Shown here: positions 45,606 to 56,635 of the stretch, piece after piece | How the letters are laid out: every line of letters begins with the position of its first letter | How positions within the stretch are numbered: the stretch's first letter is position 1 | NCBI GenBank assembly: GCA_023548195.1 | Contig: JAJHZJ010000400.1 | Location: 1,054,001-1,118,000, forward strand | From: Bettongia penicillata ogilbyi | Lineage: Eukaryota > Chordata > Mammalia > Diprotodontia > Potoroidae | Length of the DNA stretch: 64,000 nt | Direction of reading: 5' to 3' | Notes under the pieces: model-generated | Told to the model about the DNA's origin: nothing | Databases searched by the model: none | The model's input: the letters and a program-made list of their open reading frames with translations, nothing else | Program-made: the position numbers and the translations under genes

Positions 45606-46165
45606 TTATGTTATTCCTCTCCAGATATGCAGTTCATTGCCCAGGGCCCACCTAGTGGTGGTGGGGGTGGGAGGGCAGCAGTTCCAATGGCCCCCTACTG
45701 TCAGTGACTCCATTGACCCTTTGCTCCAGGGCATCCTGCAGCCTCTAGGCAAGCCTGTTGGCATCACCGTGGTGCAGCACATCTTGTCCACTCTACCCCA
45801 GCAACTGCAAGTGACTCTAGCCCCAGAAGCACCTGACCCCAAAGCTGTAACTATACCAGGTGGATGGTCAGGCCCCACAGTCAGAAGCTGTTTTACCTGC
45901 CACTAGGAACTACCACCAATGGGAAGGCCCTGGCATCAGTCACCCCAGGCCCTAGGATTCCCATTCTGTAACCAGTGCCCTCTGTCACACAAACACACAC
46001 ACACACACACACACAATCTCAAAGTATAGTCAATATCTCCAGTGCAGGCCTATCCCTCAGCACATCTTGCCAACCTGCTGCCTAGGAAGATCTTGGTGCC
46101 AATGGTATTGCCTAGCACAGCAGTACAAGGTGGAGGGGGGCCAGTCAGCCTCTGCCATTGGTGAG
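45606..46165 (+). pseudogene. GC-rich pseudogene-like island, parent not identified
   Basis: A 560-base block that is much richer in G+C than its flanks. The plus frame reaching 45,906 (about 90 codons) reads [20 protein letters not shown] and then [20 protein letters not shown], a low-complexity Pro/Gln/Leu-rich protein with no domain I recognise. One base shift earlier gives an ATG-led frame (from about 45,624, [14 protein letters not shown]), so a one-base indel is likely. After 45,909 the coding character continues in other frames ([18 protein letters not shown]), broken by stops and a (CA)n run. I read it as a dead retrocopy of a transcription-factor-like gene. A real exon is the alternative: 'ttattcctctccag' precedes it like a splice acceptor. 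Confidence 0.45.
45988..46015. repeat. (CA)n microsatellite
   Basis: CA run inside the GC-rich island. Confidence 0.95.
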
Positions 46166-46187
46166 CTTACCTTTCTCTGTTCCATTT

Positions 46188-46378
46188 GCAGAAATTTATT
46201 AGCTGTGCAATCTTAGGCAAATTATTTTATCTCTGTAACAGTTTCCTGTTCTGTAAAGAAAAAAAATAATAATAGTAACTACCTCCCAGGGTTGTTGTGA
46301 ACATCCAAATAATATAATCATTGTAAAGTACTTAAACAGAGTAACTGCCATATCTAAGTACTATATTACTATTACATC
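46188..46378 (+). repeat. MIR, well kept
   Basis: 'tgtgcaatcttaggcaaatt', 'tctctgtaacagtttcctgt', 'agtaactacctcccagggtt' and 'gttgtgaacatcc' follow MIR order. Confidence 0.9.
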
Positions 46379-47255
46379 TTTAATTGAATTTTAATTGTTC
46401 CATACCTGATAACTTTAAAGTAGTTTTAAAATGTTAAAGGTAATAAGATCAATGATTTTTATGTGTGAGAATTTGAAATGGAATTGATATCATCTGAAGT
46501 TTTGTTTCAGGTTTTAAATATATAATATTGTTTTTGCTATTTTTATATTTCTAAATTCTCGTACTGTGAAATTTAAGAGGTCATTTTAAGAGAAATGTTA
46601 ACTGACAGAACAACCTTTTATTTGGATATTATTACCCAAAATTGAGCTTTTAAAGGGGTATGATAAAAATCATTATTTAAAAGTTGCTAAATATTAAATG
46701 AGGTATATATTTTGTTATAAAACAGATAATATATAATGGTAAATCTTCATTTGAAAAATTTTTGTTATGAAAATAGATATGGTGATTTTAAAATGTAACT
46801 TCAACACATTACTGATGAGTCAACTTTCAGGTATTTGTTGTGTACCTAAAGTCTCAGAATATGGGTAGTTTTAACTTAAAAGTAAAGAATAAATGACATA
46901 TTAATTGTTAGGGAAACATTAGGAAAGGTAGTGAAGTCTTAAGTCGTGGTTAGTGGAATTCTGCTATTCAAAGTAAAAATTCTTGGGACTGTAATTTACC
47001 ATTGTCTTGAGCTTTGATTACAGGGATAGTTGTCTGAATTGTCATGAAGTCAACAGTAGAAAATGACACATGCTGCACTCTAGATCATCTTTATTCATGG
47101 TTTAGAGACTCTTAATCAAGGGCCTGTGTTATGCTGACCAAAAACTCAGATCCAAAGTTTGATGCAAGGTATTCTTTTAATCTGAAAACTGTCCCCTATT
47201 CACCAATTAATCATTGTTTCTAAGGGCCCCAACCAGGTCAGTCTGACTACTCTGA
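46379..47255. other. unassigned AT-rich sequence
   Basis: Nothing recognised. Confidence 0.5.
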
Positions 47256-47270
47256 CAGCTGACAAATCTG

Positions 47271-48142
47271 TGGCTGTGTACTCCTGTTACATCTGAAGAA
47301 AGCCCTTTCTCCTTAGTGAATGGCAAAACTTTCCAGAGACTACAGTGCTCATCTAATATGGTCCCAGAAGCAGCTGACATCCAGATGAGACAGCTATCCC
47401 ATGATTCCAGACGAAGGCTGAATATATTGTCCTAGATTGGGTTTTTTTTATTGTTTTGTTTTCTTCCTCTTCTTGTTTGTTGTATGGCCAACCACCAAGG
47501 CCCTCTTTCAAGTGTGTGTTGGCATTTTCTCTCTCTCCATTCTTCCCCCTCCCCTTATGGCTTGAAGCAAACAAGGGCTGTTTTGCCTTGGGGTAAATTT
47601 CCCTGATAGATCCTCTCAACCTCATGGGAAACATCCTACACCACCTGGCTTCTCACAAAAGTTTGACTTATACCTGCCTCTCCTTTATTAGTTAGAAGGG
47701 TAGGGGTTCTTGCAGACCCCGTGCCTTTGGCCAAAAAGAAGGCACATCAAAATATTAGGACACATCCTGTTTTCCAGAGCTAAGCCCCAGCAAGCAAACT
47801 GTGCTCTGAGCTTGGCATAACAACAATCCTTTGCTCTCACTTTCTGGATGATCTTGTTTCTGGCCACAAAGCCCTGCTACAAAGTAAACATCTCATTGTT
47901 GCTGTTAAGTCTCATTCTCAGCGCTACAAGCTTGCTGCGCAGCTATTGCAGTAAGCACTGAGATCTGCCAACACTAAAATGAGTCTCTACTTCCACTAGA
48001 GGTGAGATTCCAGCACATGTGGCCTTACTTATAAGCTGTTTCTCTCCCTTCGAAAATAAATTTTCTTGACTACTGACTTTTCTGTCTCTGGTCTGTTCTG
48101 TTTGGCTCCAGCCACCCAAAGGGGAGAGGTTGGTTCAGTACA
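47271..48142 (+). mobile_element. solo-LTR-like block (endogenous retrovirus), limits uncertain
   Basis: The block is GC-richer than its flanks. It starts with TGTACT (47,277) and ends with AGTACA (48,142), a perfect 6-base inverted pair with TG...CA ends as in retroviral LTRs. Near the 3' end are a TATA-like 'acttataag' (48,027-48,035), an AATAAA (about 48,054-48,059) and a TCTGTCTCTGGTCTGTTCTG-rich end, in the order U3-R-U5 of gammaretrovirus-like LTRs. No gag, pol or env was seen. The expected 4-6-base target duplication was not found; instead 'cagctgacaaatctg' (47,256-47,270) and 'cagttgacaaatatg' (48,141-48,155) flank it at 13 of 15. A 93-codon minus frame inside is not supported as a gene. 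Confidence 0.45.
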
Positions 48143-48154
48143 GTTGACAAATAT

Positions 48155-48260
48155 GACCTTGGGCATTTAACTACACTTGGAATCTACTCCCCCATCCATA
48201 AATTTAGGAAATTGGATTAGATGCCTTCTAAGACAGTTTTTATCTCCATATCTATGAAAG
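48155..48260 (+). repeat. MIR-type fragment
   Basis: 'gaccttgggcatttaactac', 'ccatccataaatttaggaaa' and 'ttggattagatgccttctaa' match MIR. Confidence 0.75.
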
Positions 48261-48375
48261 TTTACAGTAGTTTAAAGAGAATAGGATTAAATACTGGCCT
48301 ACATGACAGTTAATAAATATCCCTTCAACTTCCTGACAATAATCATCATTGGTATGTCTTATAACCAGAGTCTCA

Positions 48376-48444
48376 GGTATATACATACGTATACACATGT
48401 GTATATGTATGTATATATCTGTGTATACATACATATAGATATAC

Positions 48445-48489
<45 letters not shown>

Positions 48490-48526
48490 GTGTGTGTGTG
48501 TGTTGTGTGTATGTATGTATGTATTC
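48376..48526. repeat. (CATA)n/(TA)n/(TG)n compound microsatellite
   Basis: 150 bases of changing dinucleotide and tetranucleotide units. It makes false frames on both strands. Confidence 0.95.
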
Positions 48527-48574
48527 CAGAGTCATGATTTCATAGGTTGAAGATGAGGAAAGGCAAACTCTGAA

Positions 48575-48722
48575 TGCTGACAAGTAACCATCATGTTATT
48601 TGTAGGAATAGAAAATTTCCCAGGACACTGAGGTAGTTAAGTGATTTATCCAGAGTCATAAATAGCCAGGATTTGTCCCTGGCTCTGAGGATCACTTTCT
48701 ATTCACTACAGTCTGCTGCAAA
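48575..48722 (-). repeat. MIR-type fragment
   Basis: 'aggacactgaggtagttaag', 'tgatttatccagagtcataa' and 'atagccaggatttgtccctg' are antisense MIR. Confidence 0.75.
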
Positions 48723-49049
48723 TCCATTGAAGCACATTGTTATTCTGCAAAATTTAGTAATGTAAATAATTGTGTTATTGAAATATTCAACCCTCAGTAC
48801 AAAACTGCAAAGCTCAATCAATTTCTAACTTGGGGGAGATTAGAAGGATCATTGATTTCCCACTTTGGAAAGTGTTAATGTAATAAGTTTTAAACTACTT
48901 CTATCCCACCACCTATTTAAACAAACTTCATCATTAATCACATTTACAAATCTTTGGGCTAGGGACTTGATTGGAACTTGGAAAACTCTTAGGTACAGAA
49001 ACTTACATTCAACTAATGCCAGCAGTACTTTCCCTTTAATTTAAGATTG

Positions 49050-49180
49050 AGCTGCCTGTAGCACTGAGATGTCAGGTGGTGTAGCCGGGATTACCTAACT
49101 ATATATGTTAAAGGCAGGGCTAAAACACAAACAGTCCTGTCTCTTAGGCCAGATTTCTAACCACTGTATCATGCAGTGAT
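49050..49180 (-). repeat. MIR-type fragment
   Basis: 'aaaggcagggctaaaacaca', 'cagtcctgtctcttaggcca' and 'ttctaaccactgtatcatgc' are antisense to the SINE head. Confidence 0.7.
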
Positions 49181-50063
49181 TTTCTTTTACTTGTATCATA
49201 TATAGAATGCAGATTGTAATACTGAAACAGTTCTAAAGAGAAAGTGTGCTAAAATCAATATTGCTACTCCAAAACCCCTTGAATTTGTTGCAGTAAAATT
49301 CCACAAATTACTGATTTTACAAAAAAAAAAAAAATAGTCATGAAGCCTAGACTTTTGAATTAAGCAATAAATAAACCTTTGGAAACATCAAATGCAAGGA
49401 GAAAGACTACCTTATAAACTTGATTAATCCAAACTTTAGAACAGCCCATCCCAGAATAATTTTCAGGTCTAGCACTGTTGCCATTTTATTGCCCAAGATA
49501 CATTTTGATAGCATTGTCAATTCAGTTGACTAAGTGTGAAATACATGGAGCTGAACAAAATGTTTATTTGTTGTATTTGGATTATAGATAGAGAAACTGT
49601 TTAAACCAGAGAACTGCTGGATCAGTTATTAACCTCTCTCCTATGCAGAGAGTTTGTGTTTGTAAAGCACTTCAAAAGTGAATTGCTTGCAAAGGAGTGT
49701 TTCATGATAGTAGCAGTAACTGGGTGTTTCAGAGTGTGTTGGGTAAAATTTGCCCATTCTCCACTTTCATCTCATGTGGAAAATAGTTTTCCCTTTGGGA
49801 GAAATTTTCAAATTTCACACATAAGCACAAACTATTTTTTGTTAATGTATAGGTCATAGTGGAGGTGAAACCAAAGTACAAGTTGAAATATATCTTGAAG
49901 CATTATAGTTAAGCACAAAAGAATATTAAGCACAAAATTACTTGAGCTAATTGTCACAATTGGGATTTAAACTTGCAGAGAATATAAAATCTGTGAAAAG
50001 TAAACTAGAAGAATCTTCCACAAATTGCTAACTCTGTCGTACCATTTCTGTCCTTTAAATATT

Positions 50064-50064
<1 letters not shown>
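49181..50064. other. unassigned AT-rich sequence
   Basis: Contains an A-run at 49,321-49,334. A 67-codon plus frame at 49,656-49,859 has no known domain. Confidence 0.5.

Positions 50065-50103
<39 letters not shown>
50065..50103. repeat. (CA)19 microsatellite
   Basis: Perfect CA run. Confidence 0.98.
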
Positions 50104-50105
<2 letters not shown>

Positions 50106-50266
50106 CAAACTTATCTTCACAAACACAGAAACTTAGTTACAGAAGCCATTACAAATTTTGAGGATAGATAAAAGATTCAAAAAGAATTCAGTTATATTTA
50201 TTATCAGGATTTAATTTTGGGAACTGAGTTGGAAAGCATGTCTAGGAATAGATACCTCTGAAAGAA

Positions 50267-50267
<1 letters not shown>

Positions 50268-50350
<83 letters not shown>
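50268..50350. repeat. (GA)n, 83 bases
   Basis: Nearly perfect GA run with one GGAGA break near its end; one of the longest simple repeats in the window. Confidence 0.98.
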
Positions 50351-50809
50351 TTGAGGGAAGATAACGAAGGATTTAAAAGCTATATGTTGTTATTATATAT
50401 TTTAAAAGAAAATAAAATTCTATGTAACAGAGATTCAGAGTTTCATATATAGTCTTCTTCTGTTATACAATGTATGTGGAAACACTTGCTTTATTTAGTG
50501 TTGACTAAGTTCAAGGGAAAAAATAAGGGAATGTAAATAATACTTTAAAAAGAAAATAATGCAATTATATAAAAGGTAGGATTTAAATAAATGAAAGAGG
50601 GGAGAAAAATAAGGTACAATTTCCACAGATGTCAGGAAATAAAAAATGAATTTTAAAAAATGAAGGTAGCATGCACATTCCCAGAAATACTAAAATAACC
50701 TAATTATTTATGTCACCTATTATTTGGGGAAGAGAAAGGTATAGACTGGTGATTTTAGCAGTGTATAGAATTGCTGTGACAGAAATTCTCTGCTTATCCA
50801 GATAAGCAA
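50351..50809. other. unassigned A-rich sequence
   Basis: Nothing recognised. Confidence 0.5.
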
Positions 50810-50958
50810 CCTATCTTAACTGACAGACTTAAAGAGTTGCCTAGGGGCACTGAAAACACCATACCAGTAGGCCATAGTCATACAGCTAGTAAATGTTAAA
50901 AGTGGGGCCTGAACCAAGTCTTCTTGATTCAAAAGCTAGTAGTCTATCTCCTGCAAAT
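50810..50958 (-). repeat. MIR-type fragment
   Basis: 'ccatagtcatacagctagta', 'aatgttaaaagtggggcctg' and 'aaccaagtcttcttgattca' are antisense MIR/SINE. Confidence 0.8.
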
Positions 50959-51184
50959 TCACAATTTAAGAATAAAATGTGTTCCCTTTAGCAGAGGGCT
51001 TAGTCCTTTGGTTCAAGAGACCTTTCTTAACTGAAAAGCTGGAAAAATGCAAAACGGTTTCATTATAGGACTGTGCTTTGATAAGTCTAAAAATCATTAT
51101 GAATTTTTCTTAATTTTTTAAAAGCTTACCTTGCTATTTAATGTTTCATATGTTTATACCTTATCCTATCAAGGACTATTCACT

Positions 51185-51373
51185 GAGTGGGTGTTACTAC
51201 ACTCAAAGTGAGAACCTGAAAAGGCCTTAGCCTAAAAAGGTCAGGGTCTCTCATTGCATCCTGGGCGATCTCCACTCATCCTGATGAATATCAGGCTACT
51301 AGATCCAGATGGCTCAGGAAGAGAAAGTGAGACTGGTGACCTTACACAGGTCTCCCTCAAATCAAAATCAACT
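51185..51373 (+). repeat. SINE with LINE-like tail, left half (split by L1)
   Basis: 'ggtctctcattgcatcctgg', 'gcgatctccactcatcctga', 'ctagatccagatggctcagg' and 'gtgagactggtgaccttaca' are the body of an abundant marsupial SINE. The sequence breaks at 51,373 and resumes at 54,681, so an L1 landed in it. The 5' start is approximate. Confidence 0.8.
51359..51373 (+). repeat. L1 target-site duplication, left
   Basis: 'aaatcaaaatcaact', identical over 15 bases to 54,681-54,695. Confidence 0.95.
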
Positions 51374-54062
51374 CTGAAAAAGTTCAAAAAAGAGCAAACT
51401 GAAAATTACCAATTAAATACCAAATTAGAAATACTGAAAACAAAAGGAGAGATTAATAAAATTGAAATTAAGAAAACTATTGAACTAATAAATAAAACTA
51501 GGAGTTGGTTTTATGAAGAAAACAATAAAGTTGGTAAACCTTTGGTCAAACTGAAAGAAAAAGAAATTACCAATATCAAAAATGAAAAGGGTGAATTCAC
51601 CTCCAATTAGGAGGAGATTAAAACAATAATTGGAGATAACTTTGCCCAACTGTATGTGCAAAAATTAGACAATCTAACTGAGATGGATGATTATGTTAAA
51701 AGATATAAATTGCCCATATTAACAAAAGAGGAAGTTGGACACTTAAATAACCCCATCTCAGAAAAAGAAATTGAACAAGCCATTAACAAACTCCCTAGGA
51801 AAAACTCTCCAGTTTTGGATGGATTTACAAGTGAATTCTATCAAACATTTAAAGAATAGTTAATTCCAATACTATATAGACTATTTGGGAAAATTGGGGA
51901 AGAAGGAGTCCTCCCAAATTCTTTTTGTGAAATTAATATGGTTTTGATACATAAACCACAAAGGGCCAAAACAGAGAAAGAAAATTATAGACCAATTTCT
52001 CTAATGAATATAGATACAAAAGTTTTAGATACGATTTTAGCAAAAAGAATACAGCAACTTATCATGAGAGTACTACATTATGATTAGGTAGGATTTTTAC
52101 CAGGAATGCAGGGATGGTTCATATTAGGAAAACTATTAACATTATTGATCATATCAACAACAAAGCTAATAGAAACCACATGATTATCTCAATACAAGCA
52201 GAAAAAGCTTTTGACAAAATACAACACCCATTTATATTGAAAATACTAGAAAGCATAGGAATAAATGGAACTTTCCATAAAATAATAAGCAGCATCTACC
52301 TAAATCCATCAGCAAGCATTATATGCAATGGGGCAAACTAGATGCATTTCCAATAAGATCAGGGGTGAAACAAGGATGTCCATTATCACCATTGTAATTC
52401 ACTTAAGTATTAGAAATGCTAACTGTAACAATAAGAGAAGAAAAAGAAATTGAAGGAATTAGAATAGGTAAAGAAGAAGCTAAGTTATCACTCTTTGCAG
52501 ATGATATGATGATATACTTAGAGATACCAGAGATTCAAGTAAAAAACTACTTGAAATAATAAACAACTTTGGCAAAGTTGCAGGTTACAATATAAACCCA
52601 CATAAATCTTTTGCATTTTTATATATTAGTAACAAAGCCCAAAAGCAAGAGATAGAAAGAAAAATCCCATTTAAAGCTACGATAAGCACTATAAAATATT
52701 TGGGAGTCAGCCTAGTCAAAACATACCCAAAGATTACCTGAACACAATTACAAAACACTTTTCACACAAATAAAGTCAGATCTAAGTAACTTGAAAAATA
52801 TCAGTTGCTCGAGGGTGGGCTGAGCCAATACAATAAAAATGATAATTCTACCTAAATTAATTAACTTATTCAGTGCCACAACAATCAAACTATTAGAAAA
52901 TTATTTTGTAGAGCTAGAACAAACAATGTCAAAATTCATCTGTAAGAAACAAAGGTCCAGAATATCAAGGGAACTAATGAAAGAAGTGCTAGGGAAGGTG
53001 GCCTAGGCCTACCAGTTCTCAAATTGTATTATAAAGTAGTAATCATCAAAACCACTTGGTGCTGGGAAAGAAATAGAGGGGTAGACCAGTGGAAAATGTT
53101 AGGTACTCGAGACACAGTACTAAATGAATATAACAATCTACTGTCTGATAAACCCAAGGATCCCACCTTCTGGGATAAGAACTCACTGTTTGACAAAATT
53201 TGCTGGGAAAACTGGATAACAGTGTGCCAGAAACTAGGCATAGACCAATGCCTGACACTATACACAAGAATAAAGTCCAAATGTGTACATGATCTAGGTA
53301 TAAAGATTGATACTATAAACAAATCAGTAGAGCAAGGAATAGTGTATATCAGATTTAAGGAGAAGGGAAGAATTTTTGACAACAAGAGATTTAAATCATT
53401 ATTAAGTGCAAAATGGATAGCTTTGATTACATTAAATTGAAAAGTTTTTCCACAAACAAACCCAATGCAACCAAGATTAGGAGGGAAGCAGAAAATTGAG
53501 AAATAATTTTTGCAACTAGTGTCTTTGATAAAGGCCTCATCTCAAAAATATGTAGAGAAGTGAGTCAAATGTACAAGAATACAATTCATTCCCAATTGAT
53601 AAATGATCAAAAAATATGAACAGGCAGTTTTCAGAGGAAGAAATTAAAGATATCTATAGTCATATGAAAAATGCTCTAAATCACTGTTGATTGGAGAGAT
53701 GCAAATCAAAACAACTCTGAGATATCACATCACACCTATCAGATTGATTAACATGACAAAACAGGAAGATAATAAATGTTGGAGAAGATGTGGGGGACTT
53801 GGAACATTAATCGATTGTTGGTGGAGCTGTGAGCTGATCCAACCATTCTGGAGAGCAATTTGGAACTATGTCCAAAGGACTACAAAAATGTGCATACTCT
53901 TTTACCCAGCAATATCGCTTCTAGGACTATATCCCCAAAAGATCATAAAAATGGGAAAGGGTCCCATATGTACAAAAATATTTATAACAGGACTCTTTGT
54001 GGTGACCAAAAACTGGAAATCAAAAGGATGCCCATCATACTCTTGAGGAATGAGGAATGGCT
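51374..54062 (+). pseudogene. L1 ORF2 fragment (reverse transcriptase to C-terminus)
   Basis: Lacks the endonuclease. Visible in order: [20 protein letters not shown] and [18 protein letters not shown] near 51,720-51,857, [18 protein letters not shown] near 52,180-52,230 (Gln for the usual Asp at the first RT catalytic position), the second catalytic motif LFADDMM near 52,491, then TLRYHITPIRLINMTKQED and CWWSCELIQPFWRAIWNY in the C-terminal frame 53,687-54,046. Multiple stops (for example after 51,857 and 52,339) show it is dead. The same regions can be aligned to 9,490-11,905. Confidence 0.93.
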
Positions 54063-54609
54063 GAATTAATTGTGACATATGAATGTAATGGAACACTATT
54101 GTGCCATAAGAAATGATGAACAGGAAGACTTCGGAGAGGCCTAGAAAATGTTATATGAACTGATGCTGAGTGAAAGGAGCAGAACCAGGAGAACTTTGTA
54201 CACAGCAACAGTGTTTGAGGAATTTTTTCTGGTTGACTTTGACCTTCATTGTGATGCAAGGACTTAAAAAATTCCCAATGGTCTCTTAAGGCAAAATGCC
54301 TTTCACATCCAGAGAAAGAACTATGGAATTCAATGGCAGATTGTAGCAGATCATTTTCTTTTTTATTATGTTTTGGTTTGTTTTATGATTTCTTCTATTC
54401 ATTTTAATTCTTCTATGCAACATGACTAAGGTGTAAATGTATTTAATAGGAACGTATGTGTAGAACCTATATAAAACTGTATGCAGTCTTAGGGAGGGAG
54501 GGGGAGGGAGAGGGAGCAGAGGGAGAGGAAGGGAAAAAAAATCTAAATTATATGGAAGTGATTGTAGAACACTGAAAACAAATAAGTAATGAAAAATAAA
54601 ATAAAGAAA
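54063..54609 (+). other. L1 3' UTR
   Basis: Same order as 11,906-12,423: 'gaacaggaagacttcggaga', 'gagcagaaccaggagaactt', G-rich 'gggagggagggggaggga' near 54,490, 'agtgattgtagaacactg' and an A-rich end. Confidence 0.88.
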
Positions 54610-54680
54610 GCTTGCTATATTGGCCACATGACAATGTCTGGCACATAGTAAGTCCTTAAAAAATGTTTATTGATTGAAAA
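54610..54680 (+). other. probable L1 3' transduction
   Basis: About 70 bases lie between the usual L1 end and the right target-site duplication: 'gcttgctatattggcc' up to 'atgtttattgattg', followed by seven A. Because the 15-base duplication lies beyond them, they were inserted with the L1. The segment looks like an L2/MIR-type tail ('gtctggcacatagtaagtcc'), most simply flank of the source L1 that was read through and polyadenylated. Insertion of another element into the L1 tail is the alternative. Confidence 0.65.
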
Positions 54681-54765
54681 AAATCAAAATCAACTGCAAG
54701 TCATGTCATCATCATTTAATTGATGCCATGGTCTTCTTTCAAAACAAAAGACAACCACAGCCTTA
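54681..54765 (+). repeat. SINE right half, with second L1 target-site duplication
   Basis: 'aaatcaaaatcaact' (54,681-54,695) then 'gcaagtcatgtcatcatc' and 'gccatggtcttctttcaaaa', the tail of the SINE that began at 51,185. The tail resembles the 3' end of the LINE at 24,990. Confidence 0.85.
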
Positions 54766-54799
54766 TCTTGTATGTGTTTATCTCTGCAAATATTTTTAT

Positions 54800-54912
54800 T
54801 CCTCAGTCAAATGAAATTCCTTGGAGGCAGGAACTGCTTTGTTTCTATCTCTGGATCCATACTTCTCTACAGAATGCCTTGCTCTATTGATTATTTAACA
54901 AATATTTCTGTA
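54800..54912 (+). repeat. L2/MIR-type 3' tail
   Basis: 'aattccttggaggcaggaac' and 'tgctttgtttctatctctgg' match the L2 tail. Confidence 0.7.
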
Positions 54913-55489
54913 ATTTTATCATGTTGAATTTTTTATCAAGGGAAATTTCTGACATCTGTGTCATCTCTTTTCTTCATTCATATCATAACCGTCTTCCTTC
55001 CGTTCCATAGAATTCCTTGCTTTTGAGAAGAAATAGTTATTTATAGTGGCCAAAATAGGCCAAATTGTAGTGTTAAAGTCATGGATTCAAATTCTGCCTC
55101 TGACATGTTCTAGCTCTGATCTAGATCCAACCTCAGTCTTCCAGGCAATTTTCCTGAGACTATTATTTTGTATTTAAGACAGGTGTGTTAACACATGGTT
55201 AAAGCAGGTATATATGTAACAATGGAGAGAATTTACTCTTTGGAGAGATAACTATACTTATAAAAATCACACATCCAGGCAAAAACAAAACAATGATAGA
55301 TGTTTGCTCTACATTTTTCTTTGACATTTCACAAACCATATTTTCCTACCCTTACCTGGTGACTTCAAGCCTGGCTGAACATATTAGTCAGTGAATACTA
55401 ATTAGGTGTTTGCCACGTGTTCAGAGACTCTCTTGGAACCTTGAGAGATAAAAAAGTGCAACAAATAATTACCACAGATTAAGAGTGGG
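54913..55489. other. mostly unassigned sequence
   Basis: A weak MIR-like piece may lie at 55,065-55,165 ('gattcaaattctgcctctga'). Nothing else recognised. Confidence 0.45.
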
Positions 55490-55562
55490 ATAGGTCATAT
55501 TTCACAGATGAGACCTAAAGAGGTAAAGGGACTTTGGCCTATGCCACAAAGGTATTGTCTGA
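55490..55562 (-). repeat. MIR-type fragment
   Basis: 'atttcacagatgagacctaa' and 'agaggtaaagggactttggc' are antisense MIR core. Confidence 0.75.
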
Positions 55563-55597
55563 GGTGGGATGGAAAGTTTCTCCTGTTCCCTAGTGCT

Positions 55598-55760
55598 CTC
55601 AACAAGCATTTATGAATTGCCTACTATGTTTCAGGCTGAGATAAATGTTGAATCTACAAAGTCCCTGATATTAGGAAGATTACACTTTATTAGAGGAGTC
55701 TCTGCATTCAAAAAATCTTCAAAAAATACTCAGAAAGAAATATTTATTATATAGGAAAGA
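55598..55760 (+). repeat. ancient repeat ('aataaacatt' family)
   Basis: 'caacaagcatttatgaattg', 'cctactatgtttcaggctga' and 'ttaggaagattacacttta' match. Confidence 0.6.
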
Positions 55761-55857
55761 GTTAGAGCTTTCTATTCATAGGATTGACGGCTTCTGCATG
55801 GGGAAAATGTAGGCCTATTTGATTAGAATACAATCTTTGAAGTAATGTTAGATCAAA

Positions 55858-56145
55858 TTGGGTACCTAAGTGGCACAGTGAACAAGAACTTTGGATGTAA
55901 GATCAGTAAGTGTTGAGTGCAAATACAGCTTCTGAGACTTACTAGTTTTATGAGTTTAAATTATCTACTTCAATTTCTTCATTAGCCAAATGGAGATAAT
56001 AATTAGTACCTACTTCCTAGGGTGGTTGTGAGCATAAAAATTGTATATATATATATATATTTAATTATGTATATGAAGCATTTTATACATACATATTTAT
56101 ATTTATAGAAAGCATTTTGAAAAACAGTTAAAGCACTATATTAAT
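55858..56145 (+). repeat. tRNA/CORE-type SINE with internal (TA)n
   Basis: 'gggtacctaagtggcacagt' is a decayed tRNA-like head, then 'agtgcaaatacagcttctga', 'cttcatttc'-like core, 'cctacttcctagggtggttg' and 'tgagcataaaaattg'. A TA run sits at 56,043-56,062. Confidence 0.82.
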
Positions 56146-56469
56146 GCATCATCATCACCACCACCACTGCCACCAGCACATAGATGTTATGTGATCTGCT
56201 TTCTAGGAGTAATTCAGAGTTTTTCTTTGATTTAATGTTTTCATTCACATTTTTGCAATCATCAAGGATGCTGATCTCCTTCTGTTCACTTTACTATCAC
56301 TTTAGATGACCCTAGGTTTTTCTAAATCTTTCAATTTCTTTTTTTCTTATTGGATGGTCATGTTATATTACACAGATAAGCAACTATTTATTTCCTGAAT
56401 CAACAGACACTCATCATTTCTTCTGCTACTACAACTTTTTTCTATAAATAGTAATTATTACTTATAATA

Positions 56470-56635
56470 AATTAAATGACCTGAGCCCAAATCCCAGTTT
56501 TGCTACTTGTTTTCTGGATGCCAGGGCAAATTTCTTCAACCCACTATGCCTCCGTTTTCTTTTCTATAAAATTAGGAAGCTGGATGAGGTAATCTCTTAG
56601 GTCAATCTCCACTTCTAAATCTCTAGGTTTAATTT
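56470..56635 (+). repeat. MIR-type fragment
   Basis: 'gcccaaatcccagttttgct', 'tgcctccgttttcttttcta' and 'gaagctggatgaggtaatct' follow MIR order. Confidence 0.82.

Larger units (their letters stand above)
51374..54609 (+). mobile_element. 5'-truncated L1 inserted in a SINE
   Basis: The L1 begins right after the duplication at 'ctgaaaaag', which corresponds to about 9,160 in the first L1, so it entered within ORF2 after the endonuclease. It then runs to the 3' UTR and A-rich end. Total 3.2 kb. ORF2 is broken by stops and shifts. Target-site duplications of 15 bases that still match perfectly suggest it is younger than most repeats here. Confidence 0.95.

Noticed and set aside
48252..48583. Tyr/Ile/His-rich frames on both strands
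   Set aside because: Translated compound microsatellite.
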